A stretch of 64,000 nt of DNA. It comes from Bacteroides sp. (GTDB lineage: Bacteria > Bacteroidota > Bacteroidia > Bacteroidales > Muribaculaceae). The notes below the pieces were generated by a model, which was given only the letters and a program-made list of their open reading frames with translations, was not told the origin of the DNA and did no database searches. Position 1 is the first letter of the stretch. The number at the start of each line of letters is the position of its first letter. This document shows positions 40,064-48,929 of this stretch, piece after piece. Both the position numbers and the translations under genes were made by a program. The stretch lies in contig JAAVDO010000006.1 of assembly GCA_014801735.1 (NCBI GenBank), positions 62,001 to 126,000 on the forward strand, given 5' to 3'.

Positions 40064-40449
40064 ATTCCGACATCACCAATCTCTACGAATACGCCATTAT
40101 CCGCTACCTGCCGAGAATCGAACGCGGTGAGTTTGTCAATGTCGGCTTGATTATGATGTGCAAAAGACGACGTTGGATAAGAGTGGCCATACACATTCCT
40201 CTACAGAGGGTAGCTCTGATGAATCCACCCCACGACCCCGACACTCTGATTCATCAGCTCTCACAGTTCGAAAGAGTCGCCGCCGGACTAAAAAACGCCG
40301 GTGAGATGGCCAGCTTGCCCGTTGAAGAGCGTTACCGCTGGCTGACAGCGGTGCGAAGTGCCTCTATACGCACGTCTCCCTCACATCCTGGTCTCTGCGC
40401 CGACCTCGATTGCACATTTGACACACTGTTCCGCGAGCTTGTCGAATGA
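40060..40449 (+). CDS. DUF3037 protein, partner of the HipA-like kinase
   Basis: A 129-residue soluble protein: YEYAIIRYLPRIERGEFVNVGLIM is the DUF3037 signature, followed by a basic patch KRRRWIRV and a helical C-terminus. It is coupled to the kinase gene by an ATGA overlap. Its function is unknown; it may be an inhibitor or substrate of the kinase, which is inference from the pairing. It ends 3 bases from the end of convergent radC. Confidence 0.85.
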   Translation: MNSDITNLYEYAIIRYLPRIERGEFVNVGLIMMCKRRRWIRVAIHIPLQRVALMNPPHDPDTLIHQLSQFERVAAGLKNAGEMASLPVEERYRWLTAVRSASIRTSPSHPGLCADLDCTFDTLFRELVE

Positions 40450-40452
40450 ACC

Positions 40453-41139
40453 TCACAAAATATCCCTATCTCTGAACGACATATAGCTATTACCACCTAT
40501 GATCACGTGATCAATCAGTCTGATCCCGAACAGATCGCATGCTTCCTTGATTCTTTTTGTCAACTTTATATCTTCCGGCGAAGCATTCAGATTCCCCGAC
40601 GGATGATTGTGAACAAGCACCATACCGTCACAAAGTGAATCGACAGCCTCTTTCATCACCATCTTGACATCCACTACCGTCGCAGCCGTGCCGCCGCTGC
40701 TCACTCTCGATGCACCCTTTATGCGGTTCGAGCGCGTGATCTTCAGCACCCAGAACTCTTCGTAATCTATCAGTGCAAGCCTTGTATTGGCTCTGATATA
40801 TCTGTCAATATCGGCAGCTGTCCGTATCTGCAATACCTCCACGGGAGTCTCTGCCATACACCGTCTCCCGAGTTCGAAGGCTGCAGCGATGCTCACAGCC
40901 TTAGCCGGTCCAATGCCCTTGTGCTTACGCGACATCTCACCTATTGATTGACGTGAAAGTGCTGATAATTTATTATCCGAGCCGAGCAACATAGACTGAC
41001 TTAGCTCGACAACCGATTGACCGGGTAAGCCTGACCCTATCACGATAGCGAGCAGTTCGGCGTTGGTTAGCGTGCCGATACCATGGCGCATTGCCTTTTC
41101 ACGCGGTTTGTCGCTTTTATCGAGATCGCTGATTTTCAT
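40453..41139 (-). CDS. radC: RadC family protein (JAMM/MPN+ domain)
   Basis: A 228-residue protein with an N-terminal helix-hairpin-helix part (MRHGIGTLTNAELLAIVIGSG) and a JAMM metalloprotease-like domain carrying LVHNHPSGNLNASPED and a downstream DHVIIG. Historically called a DNA repair protein, its activity is unsettled. It is the last gene of the uvrD-nspC-glycosyltransferase-radC run, 14 bases after the glycosyltransferase. Confidence 0.92.
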   Translation of the reverse strand: MKISDLDKSDKPREKAMRHGIGTLTNAELLAIVIGSGLPGQSVVELSQSMLLGSDNKLSALSRQSIGEMSRKHKGIGPAKAVSIAAAFELGRRCMAETPVEVLQIRTAADIDRYIRANTRLALIDYEEFWVLKITRSNRIKGASRVSSGGTAATVVDVKMVMKEAVDSLCDGMVLVHNHPSGNLNASPEDIKLTKRIKEACDLFGIRLIDHVIIGGNSYMSFRDRDIL

Positions 41140-41153
41140 GGTTGATTTAGGTT

Positions 41154-42182
41154 TTATTTACCTTTGCGCATGGCTATCTCCTGATTTATATCACGGCCAC
41201 GACCAAGCAGAATCTTGTCAAACCAAGCGCGGATAAATCCGCTGCCATATCCACATATCTGTATCACTGATGCCGGTACCGCAAGAATTCCGATCTTGAC
41301 AGAACGCGTCGACATAATAGCTGCGATCAATATCGCCACCAGATAAACCCCTATCGGAAGCAACCACCACGGAGAAACAAATATTCCCGCCATAACAAGC
41401 AGCAGCCCTATCACGACCGCAAGCGCCGGAAGTGTATGTACGGCTTTCAGCGAACCCGGATATAGAAGTTTCAGAGTGATGCGCGACATTCCGAACACAT
41501 GCACCTGCCTGAAGAACTTCTTGAAATCAACCCGTCGTTTGTGCCACACTTTCGCTTCCGGTATCAACGCTATCCCGAATCCCTCGTTCTTTATACGGGT
41601 ACTTATGTCGATGTCCTCGCTGAACATCTCGCGGAAACCCTTGATGCGATCGGCGACTTCACGTGAAAAACCCATATTGAACGAACGCGGAACAAATTTC
41701 TCAAGCGATTTCTTTCCACCCCTTATTCCTCCGGTGGTCAAGAATGAGGTCATTGCGAAATTTATAGCTCTTTGCGTCGGACTGAAAGTCTCGTTGGCTG
41801 CATCAGGTCCGCCGAAACAGTCGGGATATTTCTCGTCAAGTGCTTTCGAGAGAATCGCGAAATAATCGGGAGGAATCACACAATCACTATCGAAAAATAT
41901 CAGATACTCCCCTTTCGCCGCTTCTATACCGGCGTTTCGCGCATACGATCTGCCCTCGTTCGGTCTGAATATATATATGGCATTTGCACTTTTGGCATAC
42001 CGCTCAACAATGTCACCACAAGGATCCGGTGAACCATCCTCAACAATCACTGTCTCAAAATTCTTCACACTTTGCTTAGCGAGCGAGTCAAGCAGATCCG
42101 CAACCTCATCGCGCCGGTTATATACCGGAACAATGATCGAGAAACGGGGTCGGTCGGCAACATTACTACATTCAGCTTTCAC
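41154..42182 (-). CDS. Family 2 glycosyltransferase, membrane-bound
   Basis: A 342-residue enzyme. The GT-A domain begins FSIIVPVYNRRDEVADLLDSL, has the nucleotide-sugar segments IVEDGSPD and LIFFDSDCVIPPDYF, and a second acidic motif FSEDIDISTRI. Two or three membrane segments near residues 235-300 (TLPALAVVIGLLLVMAGIFV and neighbours) tether it to the inner membrane. It overlaps nspC by 4 bases. The sugar and acceptor are not predictable. Confidence 0.9.
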   Translation of the reverse strand: MKAECSNVADRPRFSIIVPVYNRRDEVADLLDSLAKQSVKNFETVIVEDGSPDPCGDIVERYAKSANAIYIFRPNEGRSYARNAGIEAAKGEYLIFFDSDCVIPPDYFAILSKALDEKYPDCFGGPDAANETFSPTQRAINFAMTSFLTTGGIRGGKKSLEKFVPRSFNMGFSREVADRIKGFREMFSEDIDISTRIKNEGFGIALIPEAKVWHKRRVDFKKFFRQVHVFGMSRITLKLLYPGSLKAVHTLPALAVVIGLLLVMAGIFVSPWWLLPIGVYLVAILIAAIMSTRSVKIGILAVPASVIQICGYGSGFIRAWFDKILLGRGRDINQEIAMRKGK

Positions 42183-43309
42183 GACATTCTGTTTTTGTAA
42201 TCCGAATAATCGAAGTGACGCAGTAATTCCATCCTGCCATCGGTATGACAGAAATAGATATCGGGATGGGATATGCCGTTAAACATATTGGTTTTTACCG
42301 TAGTATAATGATTCATATCCTCAAATGTCAGTCTGTCACCCTCCTTAAGGGGTTTTGGGAAACACCAGTCGCCCACGAAATCACCCGAAAGGCATGAGTT
42401 ACCTCCCAGACGATAGGAAGGGAGTCCGTCAGCCGGCTCAACGCTCTCGGTAATCGCGGGTTTATATGGCATTTCCAGACAGTCGGGCATGTGGCAAGCA
42501 AACGAGGCATCGATTATTGCCGTCTTCACACCCTGGTTCTCGACCACATCCACAACCGATACTTCCAGATCTCCGGTCCTCCAGTTGAATGCCGAACCCG
42601 GTTCAAGGAAAACCTCCAGACTCGGGTGTCGTTTCCTGAATCCCAGCAACAGTTTCACAAGATGATCGGTATCATATCCTTGCCGCGTCATTAGATGTCC
42701 GCCACCCATGTTGACCCACTTCAATGTCGGCAGAAGATATCCGAATTGCTGCTCGAATGCCTCCAGCACCTTTTCAAGCGCGTAGCTGTCATTCTCACAC
42801 AGAGCATGGAAATGTAGCCCCTCCAGACATGCCGGAAGTTTTTCAGGCAACATAGCTGCAGTAACGCCGAAACGTGACCCCGGCAGAGCGGGATTATAGA
42901 TATCCGTTTCAATTACCGAACACTCCGGATTAACTCTGAGTCCAGGCGAGACACCGGCCGCCGATGCCTCATCACCGAAGCGTTCAAGCTGCGATATACT
43001 ATTGAACGTGATATGGCTCGACATCGAAAGATATTCCCCTATCGTTGACTCAGTATAGGCCGGACAATAACTGTGGCCCTTCACTCCAAGCTCCTCATAA
43101 CCGAGGCGAAGTTCGTTGAGCGACGAAGCCGTGAAGCCGAAACCATATTCCTTTAGCAGAGGGAACGTTTTCCACAACGCATTAGCCTTGAAAGCCATAA
43201 TAATATCAACTCCCGCACGTTTTCTCACGGAGTCGATAAGAGCGAGGTTACTGCGCAGTCTGTCTTCATAGACTATATAACAGGGTGTCGGGGGCTTGGT
43301 ATTGATCAT
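42179..43309 (-). CDS. nspC: Carboxynorspermidine decarboxylase
   Basis: Decarboxylates carboxy(nor)spermidine in the alternative polyamine route used by gut Bacteroidota. It has 376 residues with the alanine-racemase-like barrel: PLP-lysine motif MAFKANALWKTFPLL, the HFHALCENDSY segment, GGGHLMTRQGYD and the late SCLSGDFVGDW (cofactor/catalytic Cys region). It overlaps uvrD upstream and the glycosyltransferase gene downstream by 4 bases each. Confidence 0.93.
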   Translation of the reverse strand: MINTKPPTPCYIVYEDRLRSNLALIDSVRKRAGVDIIMAFKANALWKTFPLLKEYGFGFTASSLNELRLGYEELGVKGHSYCPAYTESTIGEYLSMSSHITFNSISQLERFGDEASAAGVSPGLRVNPECSVIETDIYNPALPGSRFGVTAAMLPEKLPACLEGLHFHALCENDSYALEKVLEAFEQQFGYLLPTLKWVNMGGGHLMTRQGYDTDHLVKLLLGFRKRHPSLEVFLEPGSAFNWRTGDLEVSVVDVVENQGVKTAIIDASFACHMPDCLEMPYKPAITESVEPADGLPSYRLGGNSCLSGDFVGDWCFPKPLKEGDRLTFEDMNHYTTVKTNMFNGISHPDIYFCHTDGRMELLRHFDYSDYKNRMS

Positions 43310-45642
43310 TCTATTATTCTGAATTTTGCGAATTTAAGCAATAGATTCTTTTCGCCGGTATTATTGAATTCCACCTTGATTCTGGCATCGGCCTGCGATG
43401 TATCGATTGAGATAATGGTGCCGATACCGAGCAGATTATGTTCTATCTCCATGCCTTCGCTCAGCTCATGTGCCTGATGAAGCCTTGCGTCGGCAACAGG
43501 CGTTGCCACCGAGGCCTGACGTGATGGCTGCGGCACTGTCCTGGCAATTTCATTTCGGCGCGGGTCGGAGACTCGTCCCGAGGCCGGACGCGAAAATGAA
43601 GAAGACGAGTGATATGACTCCCGATACCGGTCGGCAGGATTAACGCGCGGGCCGCTCGTCAGCTCCGTGCCGTTCATTGGCTTGAGATATCTCTGGTCAA
43701 TTTCGCTCAGGAAACGTGACGGTCGCGTGAAAGTGGTCTGGCCATTTCTGAATCTTGTAGTGGCATAGCTCAGCATACAGAACTCCTTGGCCCTGGTTAT
43801 CGCCACATACAGCAGCCTGCGTTCTTCTTCGATCTCACTGTTCGATCCCTGAGACATTGACGAGGGAAAAAGGTCTTCTTCCACTCCGACCACGAATATA
43901 TTTTTAAACTCAAGGCCTTTCGAAGCATGAACTGTCATAAGTGTCACCCGCTCCTCGCCTGCCGTATCGTCGCTATCCTGATCCGTCGCAAGCGAAATCT
44001 CGGCAAGAAAACCCGACAGTGTGTGGGGTGAACTTCCCTCTTCGGTCTTGCTTTCCACAAACTGTGCAACACCGGCCATAAGTTCCTCCAGATTTTCCCG
44101 ACGTGATATGGTTTCGGGTGTTCTGTCGGAGATCAGATCCGCTATCATACGGGTACGGTCGACTATTGCTTTAGCAACGGTAAACGCATCTTCGCCACTA
44201 TCATTAAGATCAATGAACGATTGAATGAGCTTTCTGAATTCTGCGAGCTTCTTGGCCGCGGCAGCTTTTATGCCGGTATCAAAAAGTTCGAGAGATGTGA
44301 GTACCGTCCAGATGCTCACTCCGGCATCGGCAGCCGCGCTCGACAGACGGTTGAGAGTTGTCTCTCCTATTCCTCGTGCCGGATAATTGATTATTCTGCG
44401 CAATGCCTCGTCATCGTCGGGATTGACAGTCACCCTGAAGTAGGCGATCGCATCTCTCACCTCTTTACGCTGATAGAAAGACAGACCTCCATAAATTCTG
44501 TAAGGAATGTTGCGTTTGCGCAGAGATTCCTCGAGTATTCGGCTTTGGGCATTTGTACGATACAGTATGGCATACTCCTGGAAGCTGTCTCCAGCTTTTG
44601 TATGCAGCTGCGCTATACGGTTGGCAACCAGAAAACTTTCTTCATAGTCACTGTAGCTCGATACTACTTCAATCTTATTTCCGGGTTCTCCCATCGACAC
44701 TACATTCTTCGGTATCTGCTCCTGGTTATGCCTTATTAGCGAATTGGCCGCCCCAACAAGATTCTGTGTGGAGCGATAATTCTGTTCGAGCTTGAAAGTC
44801 AGAAGCTCCGGATAGGCTTTCTTAAGGTTAAGAATATTCCTGATATTGGCCCCTCGGAAAGAATAGATCGACTGGGCATCATCGCCGACGACACACAGGT
44901 TATGATGCTCGCTGCAAAGCTGTGACACTATCACGTGCTGAGCGAAATTTGTGTCCTGATACTCATCTACAAGCACATATCTGAAAAATTCCTGATAGTG
45001 ATGCAGTATATCGGCATTATCGCGCAGCAACACGTTCATATAGTACAGCAGATCATCAAAATCCATTGCCGAGGCCTTGAAACATCTGTCGCGGTATGCC
45101 CTGTAGATAGCATGGGTTTCCGGTCGGCGGGCATCGGCATCGGCACGCATCACGTCCGGCAGTGTGCTGTAGCGCTCGGGCGAGACCAGCGCATTCTTTG
45201 CCGACGAAATAGAGCTCAACACGGTGGCAGGTTTATAGATCTTGTCATCAAGACCCATATCCTTGATTATCTGCTTGACAAGAGAGCGCGAGTCGGCCGT
45301 GTCATATATAGTGAATGAGCTCTTATAGCCTATTCTCTCGGCATTCGCGCGGAGAAGCCGTGAGAAAATGCTGTGAAACGTACCCATCCATAGCCGGCCC
45401 GCCAGATAAGGACCAACAAGCTGCTCAATGCGTTCACGCATCTCGCGGGCTGCCTTGTTGGTGAATGTGAGCGCCATAATCCGATGAGGTTCAAACCCCA
45501 TCCTCAGCAAATGCACTATTTTGTAAGTCAGTGTTCGAGTCTTGCCGGAACCGGCTCCGGCAATAACGAGCGCAGGACCGTCGAGATAGCTCACTGCGGC
45601 CTGCTGCTGGGGATTTAACTGATTAAGATAGTCTTCTTCCAT
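43306..45642 (-). CDS. uvrD: UvrD/PcrA-type superfamily 1 DNA helicase
   Basis: A 778-residue 3'-5' helicase of repair and replication. Motifs: Q motif LNQLNPQQQAAVSYLDG, Walker A AGAGSGKTRTL, motif II VDEYQDTN, motif III GDDAQSIYSFRG, motif IV-VI (QNYRSTQNL, MTVHASKGLEF, RRLLYVAITRAKE). The C-terminus carries a Tudor-like piece (GIGTIISIDTSQADARIKVEF) as in PcrA. Start: the -7 box ends only 2 bases before an ATG at 45651, so MEEDYLNQ at 45642 is preferred and gives a very short leader. First gene of a four-gene operon. Confidence 0.93.
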   Translation of the reverse strand: MEEDYLNQLNPQQQAAVSYLDGPALVIAGAGSGKTRTLTYKIVHLLRMGFEPHRIMALTFTNKAAREMRERIEQLVGPYLAGRLWMGTFHSIFSRLLRANAERIGYKSSFTIYDTADSRSLVKQIIKDMGLDDKIYKPATVLSSISSAKNALVSPERYSTLPDVMRADADARRPETHAIYRAYRDRCFKASAMDFDDLLYYMNVLLRDNADILHHYQEFFRYVLVDEYQDTNFAQHVIVSQLCSEHHNLCVVGDDAQSIYSFRGANIRNILNLKKAYPELLTFKLEQNYRSTQNLVGAANSLIRHNQEQIPKNVVSMGEPGNKIEVVSSYSDYEESFLVANRIAQLHTKAGDSFQEYAILYRTNAQSRILEESLRKRNIPYRIYGGLSFYQRKEVRDAIAYFRVTVNPDDDEALRRIINYPARGIGETTLNRLSSAAADAGVSIWTVLTSLELFDTGIKAAAAKKLAEFRKLIQSFIDLNDSGEDAFTVAKAIVDRTRMIADLISDRTPETISRRENLEELMAGVAQFVESKTEEGSSPHTLSGFLAEISLATDQDSDDTAGEERVTLMTVHASKGLEFKNIFVVGVEEDLFPSSMSQGSNSEIEEERRLLYVAITRAKEFCMLSYATTRFRNGQTTFTRPSRFLSEIDQRYLKPMNGTELTSGPRVNPADRYRESYHSSSSFSRPASGRVSDPRRNEIARTVPQPSRQASVATPVADARLHQAHELSEGMEIEHNLLGIGTIISIDTSQADARIKVEFNNTGEKNLLLKFAKFRIIE

Positions 45643-45653
45643 ATATTTCATTA

Positions 45654-45661
45654 CAAAGATA
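45654..45661 (-). promoter_or_regulatory. Promoter -7 box for the uvrD operon
   Basis: TATCTTTG on the minus strand, 11 bases before the chosen uvrD start. Confidence 0.65.
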
Positions 45662-45733
45662 GCAATAGAATCACACCCGCCGAAAAATCCGTTCTTATAA
45701 TTTGCAAAATTTCTGAATTCTTTTTCGCCGTCA

Positions 45734-45763
45734 TTGACATCTCGATTTATCTTGCTATCTTTA
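45734..45763 (+). promoter_or_regulatory. Promoter of the monophosphatase gene
   Basis: TTG at 45734-45736, a 19-base spacer and TATCTTTA at 45756-45763. The ATG begins only 4 bases after the box, so the mRNA is probably leaderless. Confidence 0.7.
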
Positions 45764-45767
45764 CCGG

Positions 45768-46571
45768 ATGAATCTGAAAAAATATCTTCCCGAACAGCCT
45801 TGCGAAGCAACCCGCTTTCTTGCTGCAGCATTGACCATGGCCGAAGAAGCCGGAAAAATTCACATGAGTTATTTCCGGACTGCTGGCCTTGAGCAGACTA
45901 CTAAACAAAACGACAGCGATGTTGTGACCATTGCCGACAAGGAAGCTGAGGCCGCAATTCTCGGCTATATCCACCGCCAATTCCCGACCCACGGGATCAT
46001 ATCGGAAGAATCAGGCAGAGCCAACGATGACAGAGAATGGCGTTGGGTGATCGATCCGCTCGACGGCACAACCAATTTCTCCATGGGTCTTCCGGCTTTT
46101 TGTGTATCTATTGCCCTTGAATGCAACCGCGAGGCCCGGATCGGTGTGGTTTTCGCTCCCTACCTCGGCGAATGTTTTTGTGCAGTGAAGGGAATAGGTG
46201 CTTGGCTCAACGGGAAAACTATACGATGCTCTGAAAAATCGAGACTATCGGAAGCGGTGCTGGCGACAGGCATGCCATATGACCGTTGTGACAATCCCGA
46301 CAACAACCTGAGGGAAATAAGCACCCTTGCAATGATGGTTCGCGGCATACGCCGCATGGGTTCGGCCGCAATCGACCTGTGCTACACCGCCGCCGGATTC
46401 TTCGACGCCTATTGGGAACTGAATCTTAACCGGTGGGATGTGGCAGCCGGTCAACTCATTGCTGCCGAGGCGGGTGCTGTCATCGAATCTATCCGCACCG
46501 ACCGTAACCACTCCATACTTGCCGCCTGCCCCTCCATATATCCCTCTGTCCGCAAAGCCCTCCTGCAGTAA
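45768..46571 (+). CDS. Inositol monophosphatase family protein
   Basis: A 267-residue metal-dependent sugar phosphatase of the IMPase/CysQ/FBPase superfamily. Metal and catalytic motifs: SDVVTIADKEAEAAI, GIISEESGR, WVIDPLDGTTNFSMGLP and the late NRWDVAAGQLIAAEAGA. Substrates range from inositol phosphates to PAP; the family cannot be split further by eye. The N-terminus fits directly after the promoter box, with no alternative upstream start. It is convergent with the response-regulator gene. Confidence 0.93.
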   Translation: MNLKKYLPEQPCEATRFLAAALTMAEEAGKIHMSYFRTAGLEQTTKQNDSDVVTIADKEAEAAILGYIHRQFPTHGIISEESGRANDDREWRWVIDPLDGTTNFSMGLPAFCVSIALECNREARIGVVFAPYLGECFCAVKGIGAWLNGKTIRCSEKSRLSEAVLATGMPYDRCDNPDNNLREISTLAMMVRGIRRMGSAAIDLCYTAAGFFDAYWELNLNRWDVAAGQLIAAEAGAVIESIRTDRNHSILAACPSIYPSVRKALLQ

Positions 46572-46598
46572 TATCGACTTCATACCAGGATTCCGATT

Positions 46599-47282
46599 CT
46601 ACCGTGAGTCTATCGTCAGAATATATCCTTTCTTCTTGATGGATGAGATAGTTACCCTCGGATCGGTCAGGAGTCGGCGGATATAGGTTATCTGCACATT
46701 CAGGGCCAGAGAATTGGAATAACTTGCGTCGCCCCAAATTTTTTCGAGAATAACGTCGCGTTCAACGGGTTGTCCTATATTTTCAGCCAGCATCTGCATT
46801 ATCTCCGTCTGGCGTACCGAAAGCGAGTGAGTCTCCCCGGCATAGGTCAGCGACAACAGATTGGGCCTGAATGAGGTGTCGCCCAACTGATATTCCATCA
46901 CCTGATTCACGGTCATACTCTCAAACCGCTCCTTGATCTTGGCTATCAATTCTTCGGGATAGAATGGTTTCGGTATGTAGTCGTTCCCTTTAAGGGAGAA
47001 ACCATGCAGACGGTCAACCTTATCTGTTCTGTCGGTCAGGAAAAAGATTATCACTCTTTTGTCATTCTGTCTGATTATCCTTGCCATCTCGAAGCCGTCG
47101 AGTTCCGGCATATTGACGTCGAGCAGAATCAGGTCCGGGTGGATCTCCTTGTACATTTCCAGGCCGACCCTGCCATTATTGGCATATATCACCTCGTAGC
47201 CTTCCACCTCGATAAAGCGCTTGAGAAGCATCGAGTTTTTCAGGTCGTCGTCGACCAGGAGTATTTTCAATGCTCTCTTCAT
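46599..47282 (-). CDS. OmpR-family response regulator (RprY-like)
   Basis: A 227-residue regulator from the ATG at 47282. Receiver: acidic pocket LLVDDD, phosphorylated Asp55 in LILLDVNMPELDG, switch Thr in FFLTDRT and lysine in YIPKPF. C-terminal winged helix: SLSVRQTEIMQMLAENIGQ, and the recognition helix region NSLALNVQITYIRRLL. It overlaps the sensor kinase gene by 4 bases. Size and order resemble the Bacteroides RprX/RprY pair, but identity to it is a guess. Its likely target is the GLPGLI operon beyond the kinase gene. Confidence 0.92.
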   Translation of the reverse strand: MKRALKILLVDDDLKNSMLLKRFIEVEGYEVIYANNGRVGLEMYKEIHPDLILLDVNMPELDGFEMARIIRQNDKRVIIFFLTDRTDKVDRLHGFSLKGNDYIPKPFYPEELIAKIKERFESMTVNQVMEYQLGDTSFRPNLLSLTYAGETHSLSVRQTEIMQMLAENIGQPVERDVILEKIWGDASYSNSLALNVQITYIRRLLTDPRVTISSIKKKGYILTIDSR

Positions 47283-48763
47283 TGCGGCAGTCTGATAGTG
47301 AAACATGTACCCTCGCCTTCCGTACTCTCGACACCGATTTCGCCTCCGTGAGCCTCGGTAAGGAGCCTCACGTACGCAAGTCCGAGTCCCATACCCGGCT
47401 GTTCTCCCGCCGAGGCCTTTCCGCGATAGAAACGCTTGAAAATATGCCTCAGATCGCCGGATGGAATACCATTGCCGTTGTCGCTGATATGCATACTGAC
47501 CGACCCATTGACGACTGCCGCTTCGGCTCTTATTTCAACCGACGTGCCAGAATATTTAACCGCGTTCTCAACCAGGTTGTTAAGGATATTGAACAGATGC
47601 GACCGGTCGGCCGACACTTCAATATCAGACTCAATATCGTTAATGATAGACACATTCTTATCGGCAGGTACCGAGACACCTGCGGCAACGGCGTCAAACA
47701 ACTTGCGGAGACTGATGATCTGAATATTCAGCGGTATCTGTTCCACATTATTGAAGGTAATATCCCTGAGCTTAGAGAAATAGGCCGACAGATTGTCAAG
47801 AGCGTTCCTTGTTTCGGAGATCAGTTCCCGCTTAGTCGACTCGTCTTCCATCATACGTCGGTTATCCAGGCCCGAAACACACATTTTCAGAGTTCCTATC
47901 GGCCGTTTCAGTTCATGAATCATGGTGGTGATAAAACCTGTACGCATCTTGTCGAGCCGCGATAGCTTCAGCACGGTAGAAAACTGCAAAATGAGGCAAA
48001 CTATCAGAAACACCGACACCACAAGCGAGATTAACAGAGTTTGCCACATTCCCGGAAGAATATCAAACGGATTGATTTTGCAACTTAGCGTCACGGTCTG
48101 TCCTTCCAGTTGCGAATAAGGCACCGTCATGGATATTTCCGGATTAACGACCGACCGATGATATGACACTTCAGTATTCCAGACCATACTGTCGGCCCGG
48201 GATATCTCTATCCGGGCCTTGATTCCGGCTTTGGTCAGCACAGAGTCGATACCTTCGCTTGTGAACGGATCTCTGCGTTCTATATGGATATTTTGTGCCG
48301 CCATCCACGCTTCATTTTCATCATTAGCCCCCGATGCATCGTATGCTACCGAATCTGACGGTGTTTCCAGCTGGGCAAGCTCCAATGCCCGGTTTTTCAT
48401 CTCAGCGGTAAGGGGTGTGCCCGGTTCAATTCCGAGAAGGTCGTAAGCCGACTTGTGATAGGTCATCACTGTTGCCGTGCGTGTTGTTTTCACTGTATCG
48501 CCATATTGCTGCATCAGGCTGAATCGGGGTATCACGATATCCTCCTCATGAGGTGTGTGAAGGGAATCCTGCTTATCGTAAGTCTGATGGTTCCTGATTT
48601 CCCGATATTCGTTCACACATTCCGTTATCCTATCCATAAGGCTGCGTTCATGCTCCATGAGTGCAAACTCATAGCGTCCGTACACCCAGTACCCCTGCAT
48701 CCCCAGAAACGAGAGGATTGCGAAAATGGTGATTATGTAGAGTGTCTTTATCCGTTTTTTCAT
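47279..48763 (-). CDS. Sensor histidine kinase (RprX-like)
   Basis: A 494-residue membrane kinase. A first membrane segment (LYIITIFAILSFLGMQGYWVY) and a second (TLLISLVVSVFLIVCLILQF) enclose a roughly 200-residue periplasmic sensor region. The HisKA motif is MIHELKRPIGTL; the ATPase domain has N box NILNNLVENAVKYS, G1 DNGNGIPSGDL and G2 GMGLGLAYV. The start codon lies 4 bases after a TAACTTTG box, implying a leaderless mRNA. It is divergent from the GLPGLI/outer membrane protein operon. Confidence 0.93.
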   Translation of the reverse strand: MKKRIKTLYIITIFAILSFLGMQGYWVYGRYEFALMEHERSLMDRITECVNEYREIRNHQTYDKQDSLHTPHEEDIVIPRFSLMQQYGDTVKTTRTATVMTYHKSAYDLLGIEPGTPLTAEMKNRALELAQLETPSDSVAYDASGANDENEAWMAAQNIHIERRDPFTSEGIDSVLTKAGIKARIEISRADSMVWNTEVSYHRSVVNPEISMTVPYSQLEGQTVTLSCKINPFDILPGMWQTLLISLVVSVFLIVCLILQFSTVLKLSRLDKMRTGFITTMIHELKRPIGTLKMCVSGLDNRRMMEDESTKRELISETRNALDNLSAYFSKLRDITFNNVEQIPLNIQIISLRKLFDAVAAGVSVPADKNVSIINDIESDIEVSADRSHLFNILNNLVENAVKYSGTSVEIRAEAAVVNGSVSMHISDNGNGIPSGDLRHIFKRFYRGKASAGEQPGMGLGLAYVRLLTEAHGGEIGVESTEGEGTCFTIRLPQ

Positions 48764-48767
48764 GCTG

Positions 48768-48775
48768 CAAAGTTA
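48768..48775 (-). promoter_or_regulatory. Promoter -7 box for the sensor kinase gene
   Basis: TAACTTTG on the minus strand, separated from the kinase ATG by four bases (CAGC). Confidence 0.65.
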
Positions 48776-48824
48776 CGAATTAGAGGCGGTTGATTTACAT
48801 ATTGGCCGTGCTATTTACGGTGCG

Positions 48825-48868
48825 GTAATAATTTAGTAATAATTCTCTAATGTTTGAGTAATGATAAT
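48825..48868 (+). repeat. Four tandem 11-base repeats, probable response-regulator site
   Basis: GTAATAATTTA, GTAATAATTCT, CTAATGTTTGA and GTAATGATAAT follow one another without gaps. An 11-base period (one helical turn) is how OmpR/PhoB-type regulators bind DNA. The array lies 27-70 bases upstream of the -7 box of the GLPGLI gene, whose promoter lacks a -33 TTG. Confidence 0.6.
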
Positions 48869-48894
48869 TTTCGGGCTGAGGACCACGGGCTGAG

Positions 48895-48902
48895 TAACTT
48901 TG
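48895..48902 (+). promoter_or_regulatory. Promoter -7 box of the GLPGLI-outer membrane protein operon
   Basis: TAACTTTG, 27 bases before the ATG at 48930. No TTG at -33, which fits an activator-dependent promoter. Confidence 0.7.
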
Positions 48903-48929
48903 CAGCGTCAACCAACAAACCGAAAAGAT

